NCBI GenBank assembly: GCA_012521805.1
Contig: JAAYLQ010000065.1
Coordinates: 1-8,375, forward strand
DNA: 8,375 nucleotides
Source of the DNA: Bacillota bacterium
GTDB taxonomy: Bacteria; Bacillota; Limnochordia; Darwinibacteriales; DTU012
Direction of reading: 5' to 3'
Below, piece by piece: positions 1-5,634 of this stretch (position 1 is its first letter; each line of letters starts with the position of its first letter). A program made the position numbers and the translations under genes. The notes beneath the pieces are model-generated. The model had not been told where the DNA came from, made no database searches, and worked only from the letters and a program-made list of their open reading frames with translations.

Positions 1-2
1 AC

Positions 3-101
3 GAGCGCCGTCGTCATGGGAGTCTGAGATACAAGCCTCCCAGAGAATACCACAAAGCAATCATGAGAAACGATTTGAAACCTGAAGTTATTGCTGCATA
101 A
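3..101 (+). CDS. IS3-family transposase (OrfB), C-terminal end only
   Basis: The reading frame is open from the window edge and ends at TAA 99-101, giving about 32 residues. It contains RRRHGSLRYKPPREYHKA, which matches the C-terminal tail of IS3-family DDE transposases, where an (R/H)xxHxxLGYxxPxE(Y/F) motif follows the catalytic core. The transposase would catalyse copy-paste transposition of its element. The catalytic DDE residues would lie upstream, outside the window, so integrity cannot be judged. The frame stops just before a sequence resembling the right end of such elements, which supports the call. The identification rests on this one motif. Confidence 0.72.
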   Translation, partial: ERRRHGSLRYKPPREYHKAIMRNDLKPEVIAA

Positions 102-132
102 TGTCCAAAGTTAGGGGTTTGAACCGAAATCA
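102..132 (+). mobile_element. Probable right end of the IS3-family element
   Basis: The stretch TGTCCAAAGTTAGGGGTTT starts at 103, right after the transposase stop. It resembles IS3-family right ends, which often read TGTCCAA followed by a G-run and finish in CA. A CA at 131-132 is a possible last dinucleotide. The left inverted repeat and the flanking target duplication are not in view, so the exact boundary is inferred. Confidence 0.35.
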
Positions 133-197
133 TTAGATTGAGTGGGGAACATGGGCTGATCTTTTTGGTTGATCCGGAGTACAGCAAGTGTTATTTT
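123..197 (+). pseudogene. Possible out-of-frame 5' remnant of the following M29-like gene
   Basis: Between the putative IS end and TGA 198-200, one frame encodes a coding-looking peptide including LSGEHGLIFLVDPEYSKCYF. The stop lies at a run of five T (194-198). Removing one T would join this frame to the M29-like frame at ...YFEIFGRPDF. This would fit a gene cut by the insertion element and later frameshifted. The evidence is only the appearance of the peptide and the homopolymer at the junction, so chance is quite possible. Confidence 0.25.
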
Positions 198-855
198 TGA
201 AATTTTTGGACGCCCTGATTTTGGCATAGAACTGCAGCCAAAATACTTTTTCAGTGACTTATTTCTACCTACTGACAGTTTAATCAGAATGTATGGAATC
301 GACTTGATTGAGCTGGAAAAATTTAAGTCAAAACTGCTCGCTGCAGTGATGGGTGCCTCTCTAGTTGAAATTAGCACCAGATCAGGCACCGAAATTGCCA
401 TTCAGCCCCGTTCATGGTTCAGCACAGAAGTTGGCGAAATCTATACCGCTCCAAAGGAATACACTGCAGAGGGCAAAATTGTTGTTGATGGATGTGCTTA
501 TACCGGCCCACCCAAGGAAGTATTTACGTTAGAATTAAAGGATGGACGTGTGGTAAATATCGATTTATTAAACAAAGATGACAGCCAGCAGCAGTGGGTT
601 ATGGGTGATTTAACTAGGGATCAAAATGCCAATGCATTGGCGGAATTTGGCATAGGTATAAATCCTGGTGCTCTGTGGTATGCAGAGCTGATGGAGGCAG
701 AATGCGCTCTAGGCACCTGTCATTTTGGATTTGGTCACAACATTGCCTATGGCGGCAGGATCAAGAGTGCATATCATGTGGATTACGTTGTTAGGGAGCC
801 GACTATTATTGTAGATGGAAAGACGATATGTGCCGCGGGTAAATATGTTTTTTAG
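169..855 (+). CDS. M29 aminopeptidase-like (AmpS/AmpT family) protein, N-terminally truncated
   Basis: This encodes 228 residues if TTG 169 is used. The C-terminal half matches the M29 metallopeptidase fold, shared by thermophilic aminopeptidases and NicX-type ring-cleaving dioxygenases. Visible motifs are GTEI (73-76), GEIYTAP with E90, EGKI with E101, AEFGIGINP with E159, ECALGTCHFGFGHN with E178 and H185, and HVD with H203 and D205. These correspond to the family's metal ligands, so the metal site appears complete. Full-length members have roughly 320-400 residues; about the first hundred, the N-terminal domain, are absent. No Shine-Dalgarno precedes TTG 169 and in-frame stops lie just upstream. 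An IS3 end sits less than 50 bases away, so this is probably a fragment or pseudogene. The stop is TAG 853-855, which overlaps an AGGAGGT at 854-860. The actual substrate cannot be told. Confidence 0.7.
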   Translation: MIRSTASVIFEIFGRPDFGIELQPKYFFSDLFLPTDSLIRMYGIDLIELEKFKSKLLAAVMGASLVEISTRSGTEIAIQPRSWFSTEVGEIYTAPKEYTAEGKIVVDGCAYTGPPKEVFTLELKDGRVVNIDLLNKDDSQQQWVMGDLTRDQNANALAEFGIGINPGALWYAELMEAECALGTCHFGFGHNIAYGGRIKSAYHVDYVVREPTIIVDGKTICAAGKYVF

Positions 856-919
856 GAGGTTAATATCAAACCACAGTTGATGACTTATTTTCCGGCTTTT
901 GAAATAGATCAGGGGCATT

Positions 920-926
920 GGGAGGG
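920..926 (+). promoter_or_regulatory. Ribosome binding site fixing the nucleotidyltransferase start
   Basis: GGGAGGG at 920-926 lies 6-7 nt before TTG 933, a good Shine-Dalgarno spacing. The upstream in-frame TTG at 918 would put this motif inside the gene and has no comparable site of its own. This favours 933. Confidence 0.55.
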
Positions 927-932
927 ACCAAG

Positions 933-1700
933 TTGGAGCAGTGGAAAGCTGTTAACATACTAGTGGAAAGTTTAAAAAGGGATCGGGCTGTTCGCTCAGT
1001 ATTTCTTAAAGGCTCCTTGGCTCGGGGAGATGAGGACCAATATTCAGATATTGATCTATATTGTCTGGTTCATGATCAGGAATTAGAAGGATTTTTGGAG
1101 CGGAGGCTGGATCATTTAAAGCAGTACAAAGAGCTGCAGTATTGGTCGGAAGCAAACTTTGTTGGACCGCAAATAGTTGCGGTTTTTTCAAACGGATTAC
1201 ATCTGGATTTATATACTGTGACAGTAAGCACGTTACAGCAGACTGATGCTGTTAAAGTTTTACATGATCCAGAAGGGCTCCTGGCTGACTTTAAGGGAAG
1301 TTCTTTCGAAGTAAGTAAGGCTGAGATAGTACGAGCCATTGAAAGTCTAACTTTCTCATTATTGGAATTCGAGGCTGCTTATGGGAGAGACAATCTGATC
1401 TGGGCTTCCCGATTGGCAAGTCATATCAGTGGGGATCTAGTATTGCTGCTGCGCCATGTCTATGACCCAAAACACGCGCGGCTTGGTTTTAAGAAGATTA
1501 ATGATTTCCTTCCCGAAGACGTTTATCAAGCTTTTAGTAATGCCATTGACGGAATTGGTCCAAGGAATCTACCCCTTGGTCTAATAAAGTTGCTGGATCT
1601 GCTTGAAGATATAATTTCGAAACTGCCAGCTGAAATGATTGATAAGCTTAACATGCCCTTCTATGATTTTATGGCAGCAAGAATTCGGGCTCTGAAATAA
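933..1700 (+). CDS. Nucleotidyltransferase-fold protein (Pol beta / MNT superfamily)
   Basis: This encodes about 255 residues from TTG 933. The N-terminal third has the Pol beta-type nucleotidyltransferase signature: GS at 27-28 (KGSLARGDE), then DID at 39-41 (SDIDLY), and a third acidic residue D92 in LHLDLYTV. These acidic residues bind the two metal ions that drive nucleotide transfer. The rest is largely alpha-helical with many leucines and no motif I can name. It resembles single-gene transferases such as aminoglycoside or lincosamide nucleotidyltransferases in size and layout, but nothing proves an antibiotic substrate. No small HEPN antitoxin/toxin partner lies beside it, so a classical two-gene MNT/HEPN pair is not seen. 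It follows the truncated M29-like gene on the same strand with a gap of about 77 bases and ends in TAA. An in-frame TTG at 918 is the alternative start. Confidence 0.78.
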   Translation: MEQWKAVNILVESLKRDRAVRSVFLKGSLARGDEDQYSDIDLYCLVHDQELEGFLERRLDHLKQYKELQYWSEANFVGPQIVAVFSNGLHLDLYTVTVSTLQQTDAVKVLHDPEGLLADFKGSSFEVSKAEIVRAIESLTFSLLEFEAAYGRDNLIWASRLASHISGDLVLLLRHVYDPKHARLGFKKINDFLPEDVYQAFSNAIDGIGPRNLPLGLIKLLDLLEDIISKLPAEMIDKLNMPFYDFMAARIRALK

Positions 1701-1911
1701 TATATGGCTGACGGGGTTGATGTAAAAGCTGCGGGGGATGCTCAAGTCGGGTGTTAGTTGCAAACACTCCCTAACAAGAATATGCAAGAAATATTAACTA
1801 GAACGAGAACATCTAACTAGCTCTGTCATGAAAAGATGTTATTTACATCAATTAGTGATAAAATAAAGTGACAGGTGAAACTAATAGTCGAATTAGGGAG
1901 GGAAGCTGTAA
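1701..1911 (+). promoter_or_regulatory. ftsH upstream region with weak promoter candidates and two competing hairpins
   Basis: This gap must hold the ftsH promoter, but no strong one is visible. The best match is TTGCAA (1758-1763), 17 bases, then TATGCA (1781-1786). TAAAAT at 1859-1864 is a second -10-like site without a good -35. AACATCT (1808-1814) is repeated inverted as AGATGTT (1834-1840), while GATGT (1835-1839) can also pair with ACATC (1845-1849); the two hairpins exclude each other. A weak GTGTT/AACAC hairpin near 1751-1766 lacks a U tract and is not a convincing terminator. AGGGAGGG at 1895-1902 is the ftsH ribosome binding site, 9 nt before ATG. Confidence 0.35.
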
Positions 1912-3741
1912 ATGGATTTAAAGGACAATCCCAAAAAGCCGCTCTATTTCTATTATCTCATTGCAATGGGTATTATTTTGATCTTTAACACTTTCATCTT
2001 ACCCACATTAATGAAGATGCAGATCACCCAAGTGGACTACGGAACCTTTTTAAAGCTGGTAGAAAGTGGGCATGTCGAAAGTGTCGAAGTTCAGGATGAC
2101 CTGATCGCCTTCACAGCTGTTGATGAAACTGGCCGGGAAATTGTTTTTGTTACCGGCAGAATGGACGACCCAGACTTGGTTAACCGCCTCTACAATGCTG
2201 ATGTGCAGTTTACTAAGGTTATCCCCAGAGAAAACTCACCCCTAGTTAATTTTCTGCTTTCCTGGATACTGCCGATGGTATTTTTTATCGGTATAGGTCA
2301 GTTTCTGATCAAGAGACTCCAGAACCGAATTGGTGGACTTGGAAACGCAATGTCCTTCGGCAAGAGCAACGCCAAGATATACGTTGAAGCCCAGACAGGC
2401 ATCTCTTTTGACGATGTAGCCGGTCAAGATGAAGCTAAAGAAGCACTTCAGGAAATTATTGATTACCTCCATGACCCTGCAAAGTATACGGAAATCGGCG
2501 CTAAAATTCCTAAAGGTGTTCTCCTTGTTGGTCCCCCCGGAACAGGTAAAACCCTTTTGGCAAAGGCGGTAGCAGGAGAATCAAAGGTTCCGTTCTTTTC
2601 TATTTCCGGTTCTGAATTTGTTGAGATGTTTGTGGGAATGGGTGCTGCGAGGGTGCGGGATCTGTTTAAACAGGCTCAAGAAAAGGCGCCCTGCATTGTC
2701 TTTATCGATGAGATCGACACAATTGGCAAAAGCAGAAGCTCAGGCCAGCTTGGCGGTAATGATGAGCGGGAGCAGACCCTCAATCAGCTCCTGACCGAGA
2801 TGGACGGTTTTGAGGCTGATAAGGGGGTAGTGATCTTAGCTGCAACCAACCGCCCGGAAACTTTGGACAAAGCTTTGCTGAGACCGGGTCGATTTGACCG
2901 AAGGGTACCAGTAGAACTTCCAGATCTGCAGGGCCGCGAAGCGATTCTCAAAGTTCATGCTCAAAAAGTGAAGTTGGGCAGTGATATCGATCTCAACGCA
3001 ATTGCCAGAGCTACTCCGGGAGCATCGGGGGCGGATTTGGCAAACATTATCAACGAAGCAGCGTTAAGGGCAGTAAGACTGGGCAGGACCTATGTGACAC
3101 AAAGCGATTTGGAAGAATCGGTAGAGGTTGTAATCGCGGGTTATGAGCGGAAAAATGCGGTAATTTCGATGAAGGATAAGCTCACAATAGCTTATCATGA
3201 GATCGGGCATGCGCTGGTAGCGGCTAAACTGAAGCATTCAGCGCCAGTCCATAAAATTACCATCATCCCGAGGACCTCTGGAGCATTAGGTTTCACCATG
3301 CAGATTGATGAAGGGGAAAAAATCCTCATGTCTAAAGATGAAGCTTTAGATCGCATCACTACCCTGCTGGGCGGCCGTTCTGCTGAAGAAGTAGCTCTTG
3401 GAACGATCACCTCAGGTGCTGCCAATGATATTGAGCAGGCAACCAAGATAGCAAGGGCGATGGTTACTCGCTTTGGTATGAGTGACGAATTTGATATGAT
3501 GGCGTTAGAAACAGTCAGCAATAGGTATCTTGGGGAAGATGCTTCTCTGATTGTTTCAGCTGAGACAGCAGCGAAAATCGATGAAGAGACTTTGAAAATT
3601 ATCAAGGTCTGTCACCAAAGGGCGATTGAAATTTTAGAGTCAAATAAGGAAAAACTTCACCAACTGACCAAACTGCTCCTTGAAAGAGAAACCCTCTCCG
3701 GAGCAGAGTTTATAGCTGCTCTCGAAGAGCCGGTTGGTTGA
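1912..3741 (+). CDS. ftsH: ATP-dependent zinc metalloprotease FtsH
   Basis: This encodes 609 residues, a complete membrane-anchored AAA+ protease that extracts and degrades membrane and misfolded cytosolic proteins as a hexamer. Two membrane helices lie at about 11-35 and 110-133, flanking an extracytoplasmic domain. The AAA module has Walker A GPPGTGKT (207-214), pore motif FVG (240-242), Walker B IVFIDEID (D266, E267) and the second region of homology ending RPGRFDR with arginine fingers R327 and R330. The protease has HEIGH (H429, E430, H433), with D506 in SGAANDIEQAT as third zinc ligand. Most FtsH proteins carry HEAGH; the isoleucine leaves HExxH intact and, as far as I recall, is common in clostridial homologs. 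The protein is somewhat shorter than the 640-residue type because the C-terminal tail is short. ATG 1912 has AGGGAGGG nine bases upstream. The gene appears monocistronic, ending in TGA before a strong hairpin. Confidence 0.97.
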   Translation: MDLKDNPKKPLYFYYLIAMGIILIFNTFILPTLMKMQITQVDYGTFLKLVESGHVESVEVQDDLIAFTAVDETGREIVFVTGRMDDPDLVNRLYNADVQFTKVIPRENSPLVNFLLSWILPMVFFIGIGQFLIKRLQNRIGGLGNAMSFGKSNAKIYVEAQTGISFDDVAGQDEAKEALQEIIDYLHDPAKYTEIGAKIPKGVLLVGPPGTGKTLLAKAVAGESKVPFFSISGSEFVEMFVGMGAARVRDLFKQAQEKAPCIVFIDEIDTIGKSRSSGQLGGNDEREQTLNQLLTEMDGFEADKGVVILAATNRPETLDKALLRPGRFDRRVPVELPDLQGREAILKVHAQKVKLGSDIDLNAIARATPGASGADLANIINEAALRAVRLGRTYVTQSDLEESVEVVIAGYERKNAVISMKDKLTIAYHEIGHALVAAKLKHSAPVHKITIIPRTSGALGFTMQIDEGEKILMSKDEALDRITTLLGGRSAEEVALGTITSGAANDIEQATKIARAMVTRFGMSDEFDMMALETVSNRYLGEDASLIVSAETAAKIDEETLKIIKVCHQRAIEILESNKEKLHQLTKLLLERETLSGAEFIAALEEPVG

Positions 3742-3753
3742 ACTTAAGATAAT

Positions 3754-3789
3754 AAACCTCCAGCAGAGCAAAGCTATTGCTGGAGGTTT
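3754..3789. terminator. Bidirectional intrinsic terminator between ftsH and the CNNM gene
   Basis: AAACCTCCAGCA (3754-3765) and TGCTGGAGGTTT (3778-3789) form a perfect 12-bp stem around a 12-base loop that contains a small AGC/GCT pairing. It sits between two convergent stop codons. On the minus strand the stem runs into TTTATTATCTT, a fair U-rich tail. On the plus strand the tail is only the stem's own TTT, then GATGA, so termination of ftsH may be less efficient. Confidence 0.85.
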
Positions 3790-3797
3790 GATGATCC

Positions 3798-5144
3798 CTA
3801 ATCCTCAGATTCGGAGCTGGGTTCTGCTTCTGAATCTGCCAGGCAAACCACAGCCGTTTCCAATCTGCGTTTTTTAATTTTGGTTACCTTAATTTTCAAT
3901 CCGTATTCCTCAAGTTCAGGTGTGCTGCCATCACTGGGAATTGTGCCTAATAAACCAAACACAAACCCGCCGAATGTATCGTAATCATCCTCAGGTAGCG
4001 ATACCCCAAGCTGTTCAGCCACTTCATCTAAGGGCGCAGTACCGCGGATCCGCCAAGTCTGGGAATCAATCCGTTCGATCGGCGGTTCTTCCCTCGGCAT
4101 GGTATCATCGTCTTCTAGGTCCCCTACCAGCTGTTCTAAAAGGTCATTCATGGTAATAATTCCACTCATGCCGCCGTAGTCATCTACCACAACCGCAAAG
4201 TGGTTGCGGGACTTCTGCATATTGCGGAATAGTACATCAGCCCGAACCGATTCTGGAATAAAAAATGCGGGGTGTACAGCTTTTTTCATCACATTTTCCC
4301 GAGTTCTGTTTTTCAGCCGCAAATAGTCTTTGGTTTTTAAAACCCCGATAATATGGTCTGGACTTTCGGAACAGACCGGATAGGCTGAATACCTGCTCTG
4401 GAGAATGGTCTGCTCCCACTGCTCATCAGTTTCATCCAGCCACAGCAGGGAAACCTCCACTCGATGGGTCATGATCTCTCCGGCTGAGATATCATCGAAC
4501 TCAAAGATATTATGAATCATGCTCTGTTCAGAAGGAAGAATTGTTCCCCTTGCTTTAGCGGCATCCAGAATCAGGCGGATTTCTTCTTCAGTATTATCAT
4601 CTTTCTGCTTGTTGGGATCAATGCCGAAAAGGCGCAAAAGTCCATTGGTAGAAACTGTAAACAGCCAGACAGCTGGAGTAAAGATCCTGGCAAGCACATA
4701 GATCAAGCCGGACAGTGACAGGGCAATCTGCTCAGCCTTTTCCATGGCAATTCGTTTCGGAATAAGTTCACCCAGCAGCACAGTAAAGTAGGTTAAGAGA
4801 AGAGTGATGATAGCAACCGAGAGCAAATTAATAACCAGCCGCGGAGCATTGATTCCGATTCCGAGAAACCATTCAACCAGCCGATCCGAGAAGTTTTGGG
4901 TGGCAACAGCACTGCTCAACAGGTTAATCAAGGTGATGCCCACCTGAATTGTGGACAGAAAGATTGAAGGCTGCTCTGTCAAATTGGTTAGGCGCTGTGC
5001 CCGTTTATCTCCTGCTGCAGCAAGCTGGGCAAGCTTATTGCTGTTCATGGTGAGCACTGCAATCTCAGCACCAGCAAAAATAGCATTTAGCAGGATGAAA
5101 ATAAATTGCAGTAGGAATAGCAGGAATAAAGGACTTTCCGTCAA
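3798..5144 (-). CDS. CNNM/CorC-type membrane protein (DUF21, two CBS domains, CorC_HlyC)
   Basis: This encodes 448 residues from TTG 5144. The order is a DUF21/CNNM transmembrane domain (about 6-196) with several hydrophobic helices and the conserved GELIPKR (125-131), a CBS pair (about 216-276, starting at GEIMTHR, and 284-341, ending at the GIITMNDLLEQLVGDL stretch), and a C-terminal CorC_HlyC domain (about 353-436, DDYDTFGGFVFGLLG). An acidic Ser/Glu tail follows. Family members are often annotated as hemolysins, but Bacillus MpfA and animal CNNM proteins point to magnesium or other divalent-cation export, with the CBS pair sensing nucleotides. The cation here is not shown. An upstream ATG at 5171 is in frame but has no ribosome binding site, whereas AGGAGG (5153-5158) lies 8 bases before TTG 5144. 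The stop is TAG. A structured RNA with its own terminator lies upstream on the same strand and may control it. Confidence 0.93.
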   Translation of the reverse strand: MTESPLFLLFLLQFIFILLNAIFAGAEIAVLTMNSNKLAQLAAAGDKRAQRLTNLTEQPSIFLSTIQVGITLINLLSSAVATQNFSDRLVEWFLGIGINAPRLVINLLSVAIITLLLTYFTVLLGELIPKRIAMEKAEQIALSLSGLIYVLARIFTPAVWLFTVSTNGLLRLFGIDPNKQKDDNTEEEIRLILDAAKARGTILPSEQSMIHNIFEFDDISAGEIMTHRVEVSLLWLDETDEQWEQTILQSRYSAYPVCSESPDHIIGVLKTKDYLRLKNRTRENVMKKAVHPAFFIPESVRADVLFRNMQKSRNHFAVVVDDYGGMSGIITMNDLLEQLVGDLEDDDTMPREEPPIERIDSQTWRIRGTAPLDEVAEQLGVSLPEDDYDTFGGFVFGLLGTIPSDGSTPELEEYGLKIKVTKIKKRRLETAVVCLADSEAEPSSESED

Positions 5145-5152
5145 TTGGATAA

Positions 5153-5158
5153 CCTCCT
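5153..5158 (-). promoter_or_regulatory. Ribosome binding site fixing TTG 5144 as the CNNM start
   Basis: On the minus strand, AGGAGG is followed by TTATCCAA and then TTG. If ATG 5171 were the start, this near-perfect Shine-Dalgarno would be buried in codons 5-7, and the ATG itself has no purine-rich site before it. Confidence 0.7.
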
Positions 5159-5220
5159 GAAATCTGTTCATTCTAGTTTGAGCATTTAGCCAGTAAACAT
5201 GACATCATTAGGATAAATCA

Positions 5221-5275
5221 TAATAAAAAAACACATAACAACAAGGACAATAGGTGATTGTCCTGAGTTATGTGT
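5221..5275 (-). terminator. Large intrinsic terminator upstream of the CNNM gene
   Basis: Read on the minus strand, ACACATAAC (5275-5267) pairs with GTTATGTGT (5239-5231), 9 bp. An inner 8-bp hairpin AGGACAAT/ATTGTCCT (5264-5257 with 5251-5244) caps it, and the stem runs into T6-7 then ATTA. It ends about 80 bases before the CNNM start codon, so it either attenuates that gene or closes an independent small RNA. Confidence 0.85.
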
Positions 5276-5381
5276 CGCAAACGATGATTTGAAAGCGTAT
5301 GATTCCAGAAGAACTTGTTCCTCCACAGGTTAGGAGGTTCCGAATCATAATTCTCCGTCATCAATGTACACCATGCCTTTC
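5225..5381 (-). ncRNA. Structured leader RNA or small RNA of unrecognised class, upstream of the CNNM gene
   Basis: A transcript from the promoter at 5388-5415 to the U tract at 5225 would be about 155 nt and has no convincing ORF. Its core is an elongated element closed by TATGATTC (5349-5342) with GAATCATA (5305-5298), an 8-bp perfect stem. Inside it are CCTCC/GGAGG (5337-5333 with 5324-5320) and a GAAC/GTTC pairing (5320-5317 with 5314-5311). A 5' GAAAG can pair with CTTTC (around 5291-5295). A CAAA/TTTG hairpin lies around 5279-5292, and its TCATC loop could pair with an upstream GATGA, riboswitch-style. I compared it from memory with the M-box, yybP-ykoY, NiCo, fluoride, THF, T-box and 6S RNA and saw none of their conserved cores. 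Position before a probable cation exporter makes metal-responsive attenuation plausible, but that is inference. Confidence 0.5.
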
Positions 5382-5387
5382 ACAACT

Positions 5388-5415
5388 ATCATAGCATATT
5401 TTGGCAAAAAGTCAA
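5388..5415 (-). promoter_or_regulatory. Sigma-A-type promoter with extended -10
   Basis: On the minus strand, TTGACT (5415-5410) is followed after 16 bases by TATGAT (5393-5388). The TGC directly before TATGAT makes a TGn extended -10. Transcription should begin near 5380-5383. It would drive the structured RNA and, on readthrough, the CNNM gene. Confidence 0.65.
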
Positions 5416-5423
5416 TTTTGACT
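5410..5423. repeat. Inverted repeat covering the -35 box
   Basis: AGTCAA (5410-5415) and TTGACT (5418-5423) form 6-bp arms around two bases, and one arm is the -35 element of the RNA promoter. It could be an operator. Alternatively, on the minus strand it is followed by a T run and may be a weak terminator for the ABC operon ending at 5437. With a two-base centre it folds poorly as RNA, which favours a protein site, but no known regulator's consensus is recognised. Confidence 0.35.
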
Positions 5424-5436
5424 GCTCTAAGCGTGC

Positions 5437-5634
5437 TTAAGCCTTGGTATACAGTTGTGACTGAGCAGTATACATCTGACTGTATTGTCCGCCCAAATTC
5501 ATCAGTTCTTGATAGGTACCTGCTTCAATAATTTCTCCTGCTTCCATTACGATAATTTGACCACAATTTTTGGTTGATCCGAGGCGGTGGCTGATTAAAA
5601 CTCCAATGCAGTCTTTTTTAGTAATAATTTCCTA
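5437..5634 (-). pseudogene. In-frame C-terminal part of the ABC exporter beyond an internal TAG
   Basis: After TAG 5634-5632 the same frame continues for 64 codons to TAA 5439-5437. It encodes the end of an ABC nucleotide-binding domain: VLISHRLGSTKNCGQIIV with the H-loop histidine, then the family-typical EAGEIIEAGTYQELM and a tail, GGQYSQMYTAQSQLYTKA. That tail resembles the neighbouring subunit's GVYTKLYNVQKQWYAQ. No ribosome binding site precedes it, so it is not a separate gene. With it, the exporter would be 583 residues, the usual length. Confidence 0.88.

Noticed and set aside
429..433. Residues 429-433 of FtsH (HEIGH) as a defective protease motif
   Set aside because: Coordinates here are residue numbers. 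HExxH and the third ligand D506 are intact, and the alanine-to-isoleucine change is not in a zinc ligand.
1751..1770. Terminator after the nucleotidyltransferase gene
   Set aside because: The GTGTT/AACAC hairpin is only 5 bp and is followed by CCCTAACAAG instead of a U tract.
3195..3605. 136-codon open frame antisense to ftsH
   Set aside because: It lies entirely opposite the conserved protease domain of ftsH, has no ribosome binding site and no recognisable protein motif.
5225..5381. Known riboswitch (M-box, yybP-ykoY, THF) or 6S RNA
   Set aside because: The gene context would suit a metal riboswitch and GGAGAATTATGATTC faintly recalls the THF class. The conserved cores of each class are missing, and no 6S-like symmetric central bubble forms.
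5632..5634. Genome-wide reassignment of TAG to an amino acid
   Set aside because: The CNNM gene ends in TAG exactly where the family's C-terminus is expected, directly before its terminator, and the M29-like gene ends in TAG at the usual domain end.
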